DNA of 64,000 nt from an uncultured Actinomycetes bacterium (GCA_937863385.1 CALMBW010000002.1:62001-126000), one strand, 5' to 3'; positions 32,351 through 41,169 are shown, counted from the stretch's first letter. The notes: generated by a model from the sequence alone, not told the origin. Numbers and translations: made by a program.

Positions 32351-33061
32351 TTGACCGATCCGATCAGACCCGGCGAGAACCCCAACGAGCTGCTGGTCTT
32401 CGACCACGGCTTCGTCCGCCTAGACGCCGCGATGGCCGATGACCTATCCGTTGTCAATTCGGCGCGGGTGAGTTTCGCAGTACGCAAGGACGAGATGGAT
32501 GAGCGCGATGAGGGATTGATCCGTTTCCTGATGCGAGAGCGACACGGAACCCCCACCGAGCACAATTCGTTCCGGTTCCACATCAGATGCCCGATGTTCG
32601 TTGCTCGAGAATGGTTCCGGCATCGGGTCGGATCTTTCAATGAAGAATCGGCGAGATATCACAAGATGTCCGACGATTTCTACGTTCCGGATGTGGGCGC
32701 GGTTCGCAGTCAGGTCGGCAAACCCGGTGCGTACACATTCGAGCCCGTGGATGAGGCTGTGGCGCTTGAGACGCAAGATGTTCTGCGAACTCAGTACAAG
32801 GATGCCTACGCCACCTATCAACGTCTCGTCGATAAGGGGATCGCCAAGGAGGTTGCACGTTCCGTGCTGCCCGTTGGGATCTACACGCAGTTCTACTGGA
32901 CGATCAATGCACGAGCTTTGATGAACTTCTTGTCACTGCGAAACGCCGAAGCGGCACAGTACGAGATCCGGGTTTATGCCCAGGCCGTAGAGGAGTTCTT
33001 TAAACAGAAGATGCCCGTAACCTACGAGTGCTTCATCGACTTCGGGCGAACCGCTCCTTAG
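32351..33061 (+). CDS. thyX: FAD-dependent thymidylate synthase
   Basis: The 236-residue protein has the ThyX motif RHRVGSFNEESARY (90-103), which matches RHRxxSxNExSxR, plus the conserved LPVGIYTQFYWTINARALMN. ThyX methylates dUMP to dTMP using methylenetetrahydrofolate, NADPH and FAD, without making dihydrofolate. AGGAGAG six bases before TTG 32351 favours this start; ATG 32318 is an alternative. No folate genes adjoin it. Confidence 0.96.
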   Translation: MTDPIRPGENPNELLVFDHGFVRLDAAMADDLSVVNSARVSFAVRKDEMDERDEGLIRFLMRERHGTPTEHNSFRFHIRCPMFVAREWFRHRVGSFNEESARYHKMSDDFYVPDVGAVRSQVGKPGAYTFEPVDEAVALETQDVLRTQYKDAYATYQRLVDKGIAKEVARSVLPVGIYTQFYWTINARALMNFLSLRNAEAAQYEIRVYAQAVEEFFKQKMPVTYECFIDFGRTAP

Positions 33062-33067
33062 GAAAGG

Positions 33068-33073
33068 TAGCTT
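33068..33073 (+). promoter_or_regulatory. leaderless -10 box for lgt
   Basis: TAGCTT, then 6 bases, then GTG at 33080. Confidence 0.5.
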
Positions 33074-33079
33074 GGCACA

Positions 33080-34105
33080 GTGGAAGGTTGGAGTCTCTGG
33101 GATCCGTTCGCTTGGGAGATCATCCCGCGGCTGCGCTTAGGGCCGTTGGCGATCTCGCCACACGGTATCGGGATCGCGGTGGGGTACCTGCTTGGCGCAC
33201 AGCTGATGGTGCGGCGGTCGCGGCGGTTCGGGGGACCGGACGAGGCCGATATCTGGAACGCTCTGTTCTGGGCGTTGCTCGGTGCGATGGTGGGGGCGCG
33301 TCTCGGCTACGTGCTCGGCCACCTGCCAGAGGTCACCAACGACGGCAACGACCTGCTGGGCATCTTCAAGGTGTGGGAGGGCGGGATCAGCCTCCTTGGG
33401 GGGATCACCGGAGCGGTGGTGTTCGCCGTCCCCTACATCCGCAAGCATCAGATGGGTTTCTGGCGGATGGTGGACCTTGCGGCCCCCGGACTGGCGTTGG
33501 GGATCGTTATCGGGCGGATAGGCGACCTCATCATCGGCGACCACCTGGGCGATCCGACCACCTTGCCGTTCGGGTGGCGCTGCCTGGGCAGCGATGGCGA
33601 GCCGCCACTGCCGGCGGCGCAGTACATGGAGCGTTTCCAGGCGGGCGACCCGCCATCGCTCGGTTGTTACGACATCACCCTGCACCAGACGGCCCTCTAC
33701 GATTTCGTTTCGACGCTCATGCTGTTGGGGCTGCTTCTTTACGTGGGCCGCAAGGTACGAAAGCCCGGCTTCATGGCGCTTACCTACGTGCTCTGGTACG
33801 GCAGTGCCCGCATCGTGTTCGACTTCCTTCGGAACGACCGGCGCTACTTCGGTCTCACCGGCAGCCAGTTGTGGGCCGCGACGCTGGTGATCGTCTGTGC
33901 CTATCTGCTGGTCCGCTACCGGGGGGCGCCGGCCGGCTGGCAACGCTCACCCGAGCCGCAAGGATCGACCGGCGAGGACCCGAGCGCCCTCGAGGCCTCT
34001 TCAGCGCCTTCGGAACGCGCTGAGGCGCCCGTAGGGGGACCGGGCCCGGCATCCGAACCCGAGCAAGAGACACCCGGGACCCCCCGCGACGACCACTCTC
34101 CGTAG
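33080..34105 (+). CDS. lgt: prolipoprotein diacylglyceryl transferase
   Basis: The 341-residue membrane protein has about seven helices and the Lgt signature region GRIGDLIIGDHLGDP, with HGIGIAVGY near the N-terminus and RYFGLTGSQ late. Lgt attaches a diacylglyceryl group from phosphatidylglycerol to the lipobox Cys of prolipoproteins, the first step in maturing the several lipoproteins coded in this window. The last 60 residues are a Pro/Glu-rich cytoplasmic tail, as in other actinobacteria. Confidence 0.95.
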   Translation: MEGWSLWDPFAWEIIPRLRLGPLAISPHGIGIAVGYLLGAQLMVRRSRRFGGPDEADIWNALFWALLGAMVGARLGYVLGHLPEVTNDGNDLLGIFKVWEGGISLLGGITGAVVFAVPYIRKHQMGFWRMVDLAAPGLALGIVIGRIGDLIIGDHLGDPTTLPFGWRCLGSDGEPPLPAAQYMERFQAGDPPSLGCYDITLHQTALYDFVSTLMLLGLLLYVGRKVRKPGFMALTYVLWYGSARIVFDFLRNDRRYFGLTGSQLWAATLVIVCAYLLVRYRGAPAGWQRSPEPQGSTGEDPSALEASSAPSERAEAPVGGPGPASEPEQETPGTPRDDHSP

Positions 34106-34184
34106 TCGGAAATCCCGGCTTGGACCGCTTGGGATGGGACGATTGGGCCCGGGGGAAGATTCCCGGAAAGGAGCGTGTGCGCGG

Positions 34185-34340
34185 ATGGCGGAGACCTACA
34201 ACGGCTACTGCGTCAAGTGCCGCGAGAAGCGTGATTTCGAGGGTGAGGAGAAAGAGCTGGCTAACGGCTCTCGGGCCGCTCAAGGCCAATGTCCGGTATG
34301 CGGCACCAAGATGACCCGCATGCTGCCCAAGAACAAGTAA
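34185..34340 (+). CDS. DUF5679 zinc-ribbon protein
   Basis: This 51-residue protein fits DUF5679: GYCVKCREKRDF, then GQCPVCGTKMTRM, two CxxC pairs of a zinc ribbon. The GAAAGGAG ribosome site lies before the ATG. Family function is unknown; a role in binding RNA or a protein partner is likely by fold. Confidence 0.85.
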   Translation: MAETYNGYCVKCREKRDFEGEEKELANGSRAAQGQCPVCGTKMTRMLPKNK

Positions 34341-34364
34341 CGCTTCTCGTTTCAGACCCGCAGC

Positions 34365-34383
34365 GGGCCGCCTCGGGCGGCCC
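34365..34383 (+). terminator. GC-rich hairpin after the DUF5679 gene
   Basis: GGGCCGCC (34365-34372) pairs perfectly with GGCGGCCC (34376-34383) around a 3-base loop. There is no real T tract, so termination may be weak. Confidence 0.45.
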
Positions 34384-34390
34384 GTTCGCA

Positions 34391-34396
34391 TATCCT
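34391..34396 (+). promoter_or_regulatory. leaderless -10 box for the enoyl-CoA hydratase gene
   Basis: TATCCT, then 7 bases, then ATG at 34404. Confidence 0.55.
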
Positions 34397-34403
34397 GCGG
34401 CGC

Positions 34404-35162
34404 ATGAGTGAGCACGTCCGCGTCACCCATGACGGCGACGTCGCCGAGATCGTCATCGACCGGCCTGAGCGGCGCAATGCCCTGAACGCAGAGATCGCTC
34501 AGGCCATCGCAGACGCGGTCGCTCAGGCCGGTGCTTCGGCCCGCGTCGTCATCCTCACCGGCTCACAGGGATCTTTCTGTGCCGGAGGGGATCTGGACGA
34601 GCTGGCCGCCTGGAGCCAAGGCCCGCCTGAGGCGATCGCCACCACCCTGTACTCGAGCTTCCAGGCCATGATCCGCAACATCCGGGCAACCGACGCAGTG
34701 GTTATCGCTGCGGTAGGAGGCCCCGCCGTCGGGGCAGGGATGGATCTAGCCCTGGCTTGTGACCTGCGCCTGGCCTCCGAGGACGCCAGGTTTGGTCAGG
34801 TGTGGGTGAGGCTCGGGGTGATCCCAGGTACCGGCGGTGCTTTCCTCACGCCGTTCCTTGCCGGACCGACCAAAGCCGCGGAGCTGCTACTGACCGGCGA
34901 CCTGATCACCGCCGCGCAAGCCCACGAGGCCGGGGTCGTGAACGACGTGGTCGCACCCGCGTCCCTGATGCAAGAAGCACGAGCGATGGCGGAGCGGATA
35001 CTCCGCCACCCCCGCGATGGCGTGGTGGCCAACAAACGGGCCCTGGTGATGGCCAGCGAGGACGGCGTCACGGCGGCACTCGACCACGCCCGAGAGGTCC
35101 AGCCCGGTCGCTTCACCTCCGATGAGTTCAAGGCGGCAGTCAAGAAGGCTTTGAGCCGATGA
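34404..35162 (+). CDS. enoyl-CoA hydratase/isomerase family protein
   Basis: The 252-residue crotonase-fold protein has the oxyanion segments FCAGGDLDEL (about 57-66) and AVGGPAVGAGMDLALACDLR. The position of the first catalytic Glu in true hydratases is occupied by Gly/Ala in GPAVGAGMDL, and the second site reads GVIPGTGGAF, without a clear Glu, so it may be an isomerase or another crotonase-type enzyme rather than a hydratase. Its stop overlaps the ATG of the next gene. Confidence 0.88.
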   Translation: MSEHVRVTHDGDVAEIVIDRPERRNALNAEIAQAIADAVAQAGASARVVILTGSQGSFCAGGDLDELAAWSQGPPEAIATTLYSSFQAMIRNIRATDAVVIAAVGGPAVGAGMDLALACDLRLASEDARFGQVWVRLGVIPGTGGAFLTPFLAGPTKAAELLLTGDLITAAQAHEAGVVNDVVAPASLMQEARAMAERILRHPRDGVVANKRALVMASEDGVTAALDHAREVQPGRFTSDEFKAAVKKALSR

Positions 35163-35470
35163 GCCTCGACGATCGGTACCTGACCCGCTTGGTGCGCCAG
35201 GCGCGTGATTTCGTGCTGCTTGCGAACGGCAAGGACATCGCGGTGTCGACCCCACTGACGACGATCTATCACCCTGATCACTGGGAACGCTTGGCCCGGC
35301 TGATCAACGGTGACATCGACTCGGACCCGGTACTGGGGGAGTTGTTGATGCTGGCGGGCGGGGATCGCAGCGCGCTGGAGCAGGCCATCGCGATCTGTGA
35401 GAAGACCTATGACGATGACATCGGTCGTCAGACGGTCGAGCTTCTGAGAAAGGCGATCAAGAGTCCTTAG
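35159..35470 (+). CDS. protein of unknown function
   Basis: The 103-residue mostly helical protein (RYLTRLVRQARDFVLLANG at the start) has no motif I recognise. It overlaps the crotonase gene by 4 bases (ATGA) and ends 7 bases from the convergent nuclease gene. Coupled translation suggests a shared process. Confidence 0.6.
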   Translation: MSLDDRYLTRLVRQARDFVLLANGKDIAVSTPLTTIYHPDHWERLARLINGDIDSDPVLGELLMLAGGDRSALEQAIAICEKTYDDDIGRQTVELLRKAIKSP

Positions 35471-35477
35471 TGCCCCG

Positions 35478-36269
35478 CTAGTTCGGGTCGGGAGCAGCGT
35501 CGTTGGCCGAGATCCACGCGGGGCAGCGGTCGTGGAAGCTGCAGTGCATGCAGTAGGGCGACGGGCGGGATCTCCAATCGTCGGTATCGATGGCCCGTGT
35601 GATCGCTTTGCCAAGCGCCTGCATCTGCTTCTCGAACGACAACAGCATGCGTTCGTGTGGATTCAAGGTGAGGACTGCGGGGTCGCTTAGGTAGACCAGC
35701 CTGATCTCTTTCGGGATGACTCCGAAAGCGCGCCAGCAGACCAGGGCGTAGAAGCGCAACCCGAAGAAGGCGGCAAGTTCGCGGTTCTCTCCTGGGATGC
35801 GCCCGGTCTTGTAGTCGGTCAGGATCCACCCACCATCGTCTAAGACCTCGAGCCGGTCGATGATCCCGCGGAGATGGATATCGGGAAGCTCGTATTCGAC
35901 CCACCACTCCAACTGTGAGGCTTCGAGTTGGCGAGGGTCCTCCAGCCGGAAGTAGTTGGTGAGCAGCGACCTACCCTGATCCAGCCATGCCTCTTCTTCG
36001 TCATCGATCAATCCGCTGGGCCGGATCTCGGGGTCCTTTCGAACCTCGGCCCACAACGCGGAGAGCAGCTGGCCGGCGCGATCGGGGGTCCTGCGCTGAG
36101 GGTCTTCTTGGAACAGGCGCTCGAGGACCGCGTGGATCAGGGACCCCCGTGCGGCAGCAGACGAGATGGGTTCGGGGATCCGCTCGAGGGCGCGGAACTT
36201 GAATAACTGCGGACAGCTCTTGAAGTCCGTCGCGCTCGAAGGCGAAAGTTTGAGGAGGGTCTCAGCCAT
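35478..36269 (-). CDS. RecB/AddB-type PD-(D/E)XK nuclease with Fe-S cysteines
   Basis: The 263-residue protein is a stand-alone nuclease domain: SPSSATDFKSCPQLFKFRAL with an early Cys, GSLIHAVLERLF, LRGIIDRLEVL (metal Asp), ILTDYKTG (Asp and Lys of the DXK site), and CMHCSFHDRC near the C-terminus. One Cys at the start and three near the end is the arrangement that holds a 4Fe-4S cluster in AddB and Cas4-like nucleases. It probably cuts single-stranded DNA ends. No helicase gene adjoins it; a family partner may be elsewhere. Confidence 0.88.
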   Translation of the reverse strand: MAETLLKLSPSSATDFKSCPQLFKFRALERIPEPISSAAARGSLIHAVLERLFQEDPQRRTPDRAGQLLSALWAEVRKDPEIRPSGLIDDEEEAWLDQGRSLLTNYFRLEDPRQLEASQLEWWVEYELPDIHLRGIIDRLEVLDDGGWILTDYKTGRIPGENRELAAFFGLRFYALVCWRAFGVIPKEIRLVYLSDPAVLTLNPHERMLLSFEKQMQALGKAITRAIDTDDWRSRPSPYCMHCSFHDRCPAWISANDAAPDPN

Positions 36270-36275
36270 AGACCC

Positions 36276-36281
36276 AACCTA
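36276..36281 (-). promoter_or_regulatory. leaderless -10 box for the RecB-like nuclease gene
   Basis: TAGGTT on the minus strand, then 6 bases, then ATG at 36269. Confidence 0.55.
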
Positions 36282-36309
36282 TGAGGCCGGACCTTGCCGG
36301 GCGCGGATT

Positions 36310-37608
36310 TCAGCCTTCGGCTTGGCCCTCGATCACATCGAAGCGGTGGGCACTCGACGAGCGCCTGGTCTTGCAGGGGATGTCGATGACGAAGGTCGTG
36401 CCCCGAGGAGAGGAGCTGAGGTCGATGCGGCCGCCCATCGCAGACACGAGTTGACTCACCACGTAGAGGCCAAGCCCAACCCCTTCCTGGCCGGCCGATG
36501 TCTCCTCGATCCTTGAGAAAGCTTCGAAGAGCTGATCACGTTTGTCGGCCGGGATGCCCTTGCCGTCATCTTCGATCGCGATCGATAGCCCCGAAGCCGT
36601 TCCCTTTGCCGTGACCGAGACCCGGGAGCGGTCGGGCGTGTACTTGTAGGCGTTCTCGACCAGGTTGCGGATTATCTGGCCGACGCGCGAGGCGTCCATC
36701 TCGCATTCAAGGGGTTCGATGAACTTCTCGAGTTGGTGCTGACGCCGTTTGCTCGCCGCAGCCTGGAGGCTCTGCTCGATCGTCTTCTCCAGATCGGTCC
36801 ACTGCACGTGCAATGCGAGCTGTCCCGACTGTATCTGGGACGTGATCTGGAGGTCGTCGACGATGCGGGCCAGCTGGTGTCCCTGTAGCGAGACCATCTC
36901 TAGCAGGCGATCGTGCTGCTCGGGAGTCAAGCGGCCGCGTTTGGTGCGAACCGTGTCTACCCCGGCGATGATCGCCGTGAGGGGGCCGCGGATCTCGTGC
37001 GAGGTGATCGCCAGGAAGCGGTCCTTCAGCTCGTCGACCTCTGCAAGCATCAGTGATTGCTGCTCGAACGCACGGCTTTGGGTGAACCACTGGTTGGCCA
37101 TGGCGCCGGTGATACCGGCTACCAGTGCAGAGAGGCCCACGACGAACACATAGGTGACCAGATCGAAGTCTGCCCCCAACAGGTCTGCCCGGTGGTAGCT
37201 CTGGAACGCGAAGAAGAGGGCGATCGCTGCGACCGCGCCAGCCGCACCTTTCATCCGGTAGCGCAGCGCGCCCTCAAGAGGGAGAAGGAACAATAGAGCC
37301 CACGTCACATAGGGCTCCTCGTAAGCGAAGACCCAGACGAGTCCCATGATGACGAAAGTGTCGAAGAGGAAACCGATCAGCGCCAGGCGCTCATTCTGTT
37401 CTTCCGTTTCGATACGGGCGCTCGACCCCCAGATGACGAGACTTCCTATCGCCATGAGGGTGAGCAGCGTCCAGGCTTGCATCTCGGTCGAGCCACTGGG
37501 GAAATGGGGCTGGATCGCCACGGTGAGCACGCCGAAGGCAACGCCGAACCAGCGGACGTAGGTCATCCGCTGTTCGATGCGACGCAACCTTCCCAACCCC
37601 GAAGTCAT
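36310..37608 (-). CDS. membrane sensor histidine kinase
   Basis: The 432-residue protein has five to six N-terminal helices (about 15-175) with short loops and no large external domain, then a HisKA domain with SHEIRGPLTAI (His about residue 204), and an ATPase domain with NLVENAYKYTPD, IEDDGKGIP and GVGLGLYVVSQLV. It senses a signal within or at the membrane. No response regulator gene adjoins it; the cytoplasmic single-domain regulators at 9369 and 11564 are far away. Confidence 0.93.
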   Translation of the reverse strand: MTSGLGRLRRIEQRMTYVRWFGVAFGVLTVAIQPHFPSGSTEMQAWTLLTLMAIGSLVIWGSSARIETEEQNERLALIGFLFDTFVIMGLVWVFAYEEPYVTWALLFLLPLEGALRYRMKGAAGAVAAIALFFAFQSYHRADLLGADFDLVTYVFVVGLSALVAGITGAMANQWFTQSRAFEQQSLMLAEVDELKDRFLAITSHEIRGPLTAIIAGVDTVRTKRGRLTPEQHDRLLEMVSLQGHQLARIVDDLQITSQIQSGQLALHVQWTDLEKTIEQSLQAAASKRRQHQLEKFIEPLECEMDASRVGQIIRNLVENAYKYTPDRSRVSVTAKGTASGLSIAIEDDGKGIPADKRDQLFEAFSRIEETSAGQEGVGLGLYVVSQLVSAMGGRIDLSSSPRGTTFVIDIPCKTRRSSSAHRFDVIEGQAEG

Positions 37609-37660
37609 CTCGGGTAAGTATCGGGCGATAGCCCTACGTAATGAAGGAAAGAGGGAAAAG

Positions 37661-37686
37661 AAAAGCCCCCGCTTGCGGGGGCTTTT
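37661..37686 (-). terminator. intrinsic terminator for the gene at 37708
   Basis: AAAAGCCCCC (37661-37670) and GGGGGCTTTT (37677-37686) form a 10-bp stem. Read on the minus strand it is followed by a T-rich tail (CTTTTCCCTC region). On the plus strand it also ends in TTTTC, so it can act in both directions. Confidence 0.8.
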
Positions 37687-37707
37687 CGGATGATCCGGAC
37701 TATCCGG

Positions 37708-38016
37708 TTAGGCGGCTCGCACCTTGGTGGCTTCGCGACGGTGGCCGATGACCTCGGCCACGTGCTCGAAGACCTGCGGTGCGGCGTAGCCAGCGGCGGC
37801 GAGCATCAGCCCGGTGCCGACGTAACCGATCGTCTCGCTACGTACTGCGATGTTCCACTGGGCGAACAGCGAGAACTCAAGTGCCCAAGCAACAAGCGCT
37901 CCAAGACCGATCGTCAGGATCGACTGGATCTTGCTGAGGTCGACGTACTCGTTGAGCATGTCGACGACCTTGAAGGTTCCGATTCCCAGCAGCACCACGA
38001 TCGCGAACTCGTACAC
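37708..38016 (-). CDS. small integral membrane protein
   Basis: The 102-residue protein has three predicted membrane helices (FAIVVLLGIGTFKVVDML, ILTIGLGALVAWALEF, IGYVGTGLMLAAAGYAA) and a short basic tail. AGGAGGAGG, 6 bases before GTG 38016, sets the start well inside a longer open frame. Function unknown; a phage-holin-like fold is possible but no phage genes are near. Confidence 0.7.
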   Translation of the reverse strand: MYEFAIVVLLGIGTFKVVDMLNEYVDLSKIQSILTIGLGALVAWALEFSLFAQWNIAVRSETIGYVGTGLMLAAAGYAAPQVFEHVAEVIGHRREATKVRAA

Positions 38017-38451
38017 GTTTGTCCTCCTCCTACCGTGGGCGGCCATTCCGCCCTCAGCGGGTGTTTGGACGCCGGCACCGAAGAGGTGGTTACACGGATG
38101 AGATGGCGAGAATCTCCTTGCAGGGTGGTCGCCAAGATAGGTCCGTCGGGCTATGTACCGGCCCGGTGCCCTAGTCCCACAATCTATCAAGGGCGGGGGT
38201 TCAGTCGCATTCGCCGCCGCAGCCAGATCCGACGCACTGCCCGCGCGTCGGAGACTCCCGCCCATCTCTGAGCGTGGGGGCAGGGGCGCCGCAACGGTGT
38301 TCCTGCCCCTCGCCGTTTCGCTGGTGAGGATCTCACCCGGAAGGGACCCCTGCGATGGCAGGAGGAGCCAGCCCCATAACGAATCTCTACGGTGTGCCGC
38401 GCCCGATCGGCGCGGCCGTCTGCCTCGTTATCCAGCTATAGGGAGTGGGAT
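38017..38451. other. 435-base intergenic region with hairpins
   Basis: No gene was found. It holds an 8-bp stem (GGGGCAGG 38277-38284 with CCTGCCCC 38302-38309), a GGTGAG/CTCACC hairpin (38323-38337), and CCTGC/GCAGG just after (38350-38362). These lie 90-175 bases before the LVIVD-type gene and may be a structured leader. Confidence 0.45.
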
Positions 38452-39636
38452 GTGACTAGCGGTCGTTTCGGTTTCAAGTCGATGCGTTTGATGGTTCTGA
38501 CCATCGCGGTGGTTGCCGGCGTGGGCAGCGCAGGAGCGCAAGAACCCACTGCGCAGGGGATCAGCTCTGGCAACGTCGAGCATGTTCGTCACATCCCGCT
38601 TGCCCAGAATGGCGTCGGCGGGCGTTTGATCGGCGACTACTTCTACATGAACGATCAGAACAAGATCATGATCTTCGACATCTCAGATCCAGAGGACCCA
38701 CAGATGACGGGTTTCGTCCCGATGCCGCAGGAATGGCAGTTCTCGCGTGAGGACATCGATGGGAACGACAACATCCTGGTCGTGCCGAATACCGCCAGCG
38801 GGATCAACGATGGAACCGCTCCTACCAACGGGCCAGGTGGCGCGACGAACGCGGTGTACATCATCGATGTCGAGGACAAGACGAACCCACAGATCCTCTC
38901 CAAGGTCAACGGCCCCGCCCAGCACACCTACTCGTGTGTGCTCGATTGCAAGTGGGCCTACGGTTCCGGGGGAGCGATCATCGATCTCCGCGACCCTGCC
39001 AACCCCAAGCTGGTGGAAGAGAGGTGGGGGACCGGACTGCCGGCGCAGAGCGGTCACGATGTCGAAGAGGTGAAGCGTGGCTTCGTGATGACGGCGACTC
39101 AGCCGCTCCAGCTGCTCGACGTTCGCAAGGACCCGACCCGTCCCAAGCTGATCGCGGTCGCCGACCGCAATGAGGATGGCCGGTACATGCACGGGACGAG
39201 GTGGCCGCGTCAGATGAAGGACCGGTTCCTTCTAGCTGGGGACGAAACCACTTTCAACGGTCGCTGCTCGGCTTCTTCGGGGTCGTTCATGACCTGGGAC
39301 ACGAAGGGGTGGCGAAAAGACGGATTCAAGATGATCGACGAATACCGTGTGACGAACGGGACCTATATCGACGGGAACCCCGTGGCGCAGCGCAACTGCA
39401 CCAACCACTGGTTCGAGCAACACCCGAAGTTCCGAAACGGTGGCTACGTCGCGGCTGCTTTCTACGATCACGGGACGCGCTTCTTCGAGGTGTCCGATAC
39501 GGGCAAGATCTCGGAAGCTGGCTTCTTCATGAGTTACGGGGGACAAGCAAGTGCCTCCTACTGGATCACCGACGAACTCGTCTACGTGGTGGACTACAAC
39601 CGAGGCTTCGACATCCTGCGCTTCTCGCCCCCCTGA
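38452..39636 (+). CDS. secreted LVIVD-repeat beta-propeller protein
   Basis: The 394-residue protein has a signal peptide (MVLTIAVVAGVGSAGA region) and repeated blade motifs such as IMIFDISDPEDPQMTGFV and VYIIDVEDKTNPQI, the LVIVD repeat. Several cysteines (CVLDCKW, GRCSAS, QRNCTNHW) could form disulfides outside the cell. AGGGAG, 6 bases before GTG 38452, sets the start. Function unknown; the family is found in secreted and surface proteins. Confidence 0.8.
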   Translation: MTSGRFGFKSMRLMVLTIAVVAGVGSAGAQEPTAQGISSGNVEHVRHIPLAQNGVGGRLIGDYFYMNDQNKIMIFDISDPEDPQMTGFVPMPQEWQFSREDIDGNDNILVVPNTASGINDGTAPTNGPGGATNAVYIIDVEDKTNPQILSKVNGPAQHTYSCVLDCKWAYGSGGAIIDLRDPANPKLVEERWGTGLPAQSGHDVEEVKRGFVMTATQPLQLLDVRKDPTRPKLIAVADRNEDGRYMHGTRWPRQMKDRFLLAGDETTFNGRCSASSGSFMTWDTKGWRKDGFKMIDEYRVTNGTYIDGNPVAQRNCTNHWFEQHPKFRNGGYVAAAFYDHGTRFFEVSDTGKISEAGFFMSYGGQASASYWITDELVYVVDYNRGFDILRFSPP

Positions 39637-39666
39637 AGCCCTGCGCGCGCGTTCTAAGCATCGGCG

Positions 39667-40062
39667 CTAGCCGGAGTGGTTGCCGTCGACGGTGACTGAG
39701 AATCTGGTCCTCGCCACCTCGTCCCCGTCGAGCAGAAAGACACATACGTAGTCGTCTGAGGTGTAAGGGAAGTCGATGTCGATGACCTCGTCTTCAAGCT
39801 TTTCTACGTGGGTCTTCGTTGCGAGATGCAGCTCTCGAGGCAGGCTTTCGTAAACCAGCCCTCCACCGGCGCCCTGGATGCGCCACTGCTCGGTGAAAGT
39901 GCCGTGATCGTTGGACCATCCCCGTAACACCAAGAAAGCCATGGACACGCCGGGGTCGTCCTTGAGCAGCACCTTGTTATCGAGCCCGGGGTGGATCTTG
40001 CTCCCTCGTTCGTGGAAGAGCTCTCGATCGATCACCTTCGCGTATTGCAGTTTGGCGGTCAT
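39667..40062 (-). CDS. protein of unknown function
   Basis: The 131-residue protein is beta-rich (SMAFLVLRGWSNDHGTFTEQ, DYVCVFLLDGDEVARTRFSV) and has no signal peptide or known motif. Its ATG overlaps the stop of the saccharopine-dehydrogenase-family gene upstream, so the two form an operon. Confidence 0.6.
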   Translation of the reverse strand: MTAKLQYAKVIDRELFHERGSKIHPGLDNKVLLKDDPGVSMAFLVLRGWSNDHGTFTEQWRIQGAGGGLVYESLPRELHLATKTHVEKLEDEVIDIDFPYTSDDYVCVFLLDGDEVARTRFSVTVDGNHSG

Positions 40063-41147
40063 CTGGCCCCTTCCTGGGTTGGTTCGTAGGTCTCGATCAC
40101 GGTTGAGAGTTGGGTCAGGGTATCTATCAAAGCATCGCGACCTGCTGCTTGCACGGGGGAGACCACTCCGGAAAGGCTGAAGCTAGGTTGTGCCATGTTC
40201 AAGGCTGCCAGGGTGAGCGTTTCTGCAGTGACGCCGTAGACATCCTTTCCCGCGATGGAAACATTGCGCCAATCGTCTCCGGAGCGTGCTTCCGCCAGGA
40301 TGGTCCAGCGTTGGTTCCGCTGAGCCCCCTCGGGACCCTCGGGTAGTCGCGCAAGGAACCGTTCCATAAGCGCATCAGGCGTTTTGTCGACCGCGAGCTT
40401 CAAGAGCGGAAAGGCGTAACGCAGCCCGGTGTGCTCGATGTGGCCGACGGTGACGTAGGTCTCGAAGCTCGACAACCCTCGTCCTCGTGTTGCTAAGCGA
40501 AGGAGCGCAAGTGGGAAAGAGACGCTGCGGCGGGGGCCGAGCGGCGGAGGCATCGGTGCCCATCGCTGCAGTTCTCCGGCCCGCGTCCATCGGGCCTCGC
40601 CCTCTCGGAGGAACGGGCCCTTCGAGGTCAGGATGCTGGTGGCGGAACGCACCGTCCCGCGCGACCCCGTGCGAGGCAGAGCGTAGGTCACGACGACGCT
40701 CGGCTTATCGAGACCCTGGGATGCAAGTTCGACGGCGAGGTCACCTGGCGTTTCATCGAAGCCCAGTGCCGGTGCGAGGGCGATCCCCGACTCGCGCGCC
40801 CGCTCGTCGTATCCCTGGATCATCTTGTCGATGAAGGTTCCCTCACCGGTGGAGTCGACGTAGTGGACGCCTTCCCTCAGGGCGGCTTCGAGCGCGGTCC
40901 TTCCGTATCGCTCGAAGGGCCCCACGCAGCTGATGAGTACGTCGGCCCCGCGGAGTGTGGCCTGCAGCGCGTCTAGGTCGGATACGTCTGCCACGGCTAG
41001 GTCTGCCGGCTCGACCTCGGCTGCCAGTGCTTTGAGCTTTTCGGGGTCGCGCCCCACGATCGTGAAGTGGGCACCTCTGCGAGCCAGAACCTTCGCGGTT
41101 AAGCGACCGGTGAATCCTGTCGCGCCAAAGAGAACGATCGATGCCAT
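40059..41147 (-). CDS. saccharopine dehydrogenase family protein (trans-acting enoyl reductase-like)
   Basis: The 362-residue protein starts with a Rossmann motif, VLFGATGFTGRLTAKVL, and IVGRDPEKLKAL, then CVGPFERYG and HYVDSTGEGTFI, matching the family of mycobacterial Rv2449c/Rv2953-like oxidoreductases. Rv2953 is a trans-acting enoyl reductase in phthiocerol lipid synthesis; the substrate here is unknown. It is leaderless and divergent from the phosphoglycerate-mutase-family gene. Confidence 0.85.
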   Translation of the reverse strand: MASIVLFGATGFTGRLTAKVLARRGAHFTIVGRDPEKLKALAAEVEPADLAVADVSDLDALQATLRGADVLISCVGPFERYGRTALEAALREGVHYVDSTGEGTFIDKMIQGYDERARESGIALAPALGFDETPGDLAVELASQGLDKPSVVVTYALPRTGSRGTVRSATSILTSKGPFLREGEARWTRAGELQRWAPMPPPLGPRRSVSFPLALLRLATRGRGLSSFETYVTVGHIEHTGLRYAFPLLKLAVDKTPDALMERFLARLPEGPEGAQRNQRWTILAEARSGDDWRNVSIAGKDVYGVTAETLTLAALNMAQPSFSLSGVVSPVQAAGRDALIDTLTQLSTVIETYEPTQEGAR

Positions 41148-41153
41148 GCCGCG

Positions 41154-41159
41154 AGACTA
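41154..41159 (-). promoter_or_regulatory. leaderless -10 box for the saccharopine-dehydrogenase-family gene
   Basis: TAGTCT on the minus strand, then 6 bases, then ATG at 41147. Confidence 0.55.
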
Positions 41160-41169
41160 CCGGGGCCGG

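Noticed and set aside
33028-34023. 331-codon plus-strand ORF across lgt
   Set aside because: Composition is Arg/Gly/Ala/Pro-rich, typical of an off-frame reading of a GC-rich gene; lgt motifs lie in the other frame.
37708-38265. 185-residue version of the small membrane protein
   Set aside because: The first 83 codons look non-coding and a strong AGGAGGAGG site marks GTG 38016 as the start.
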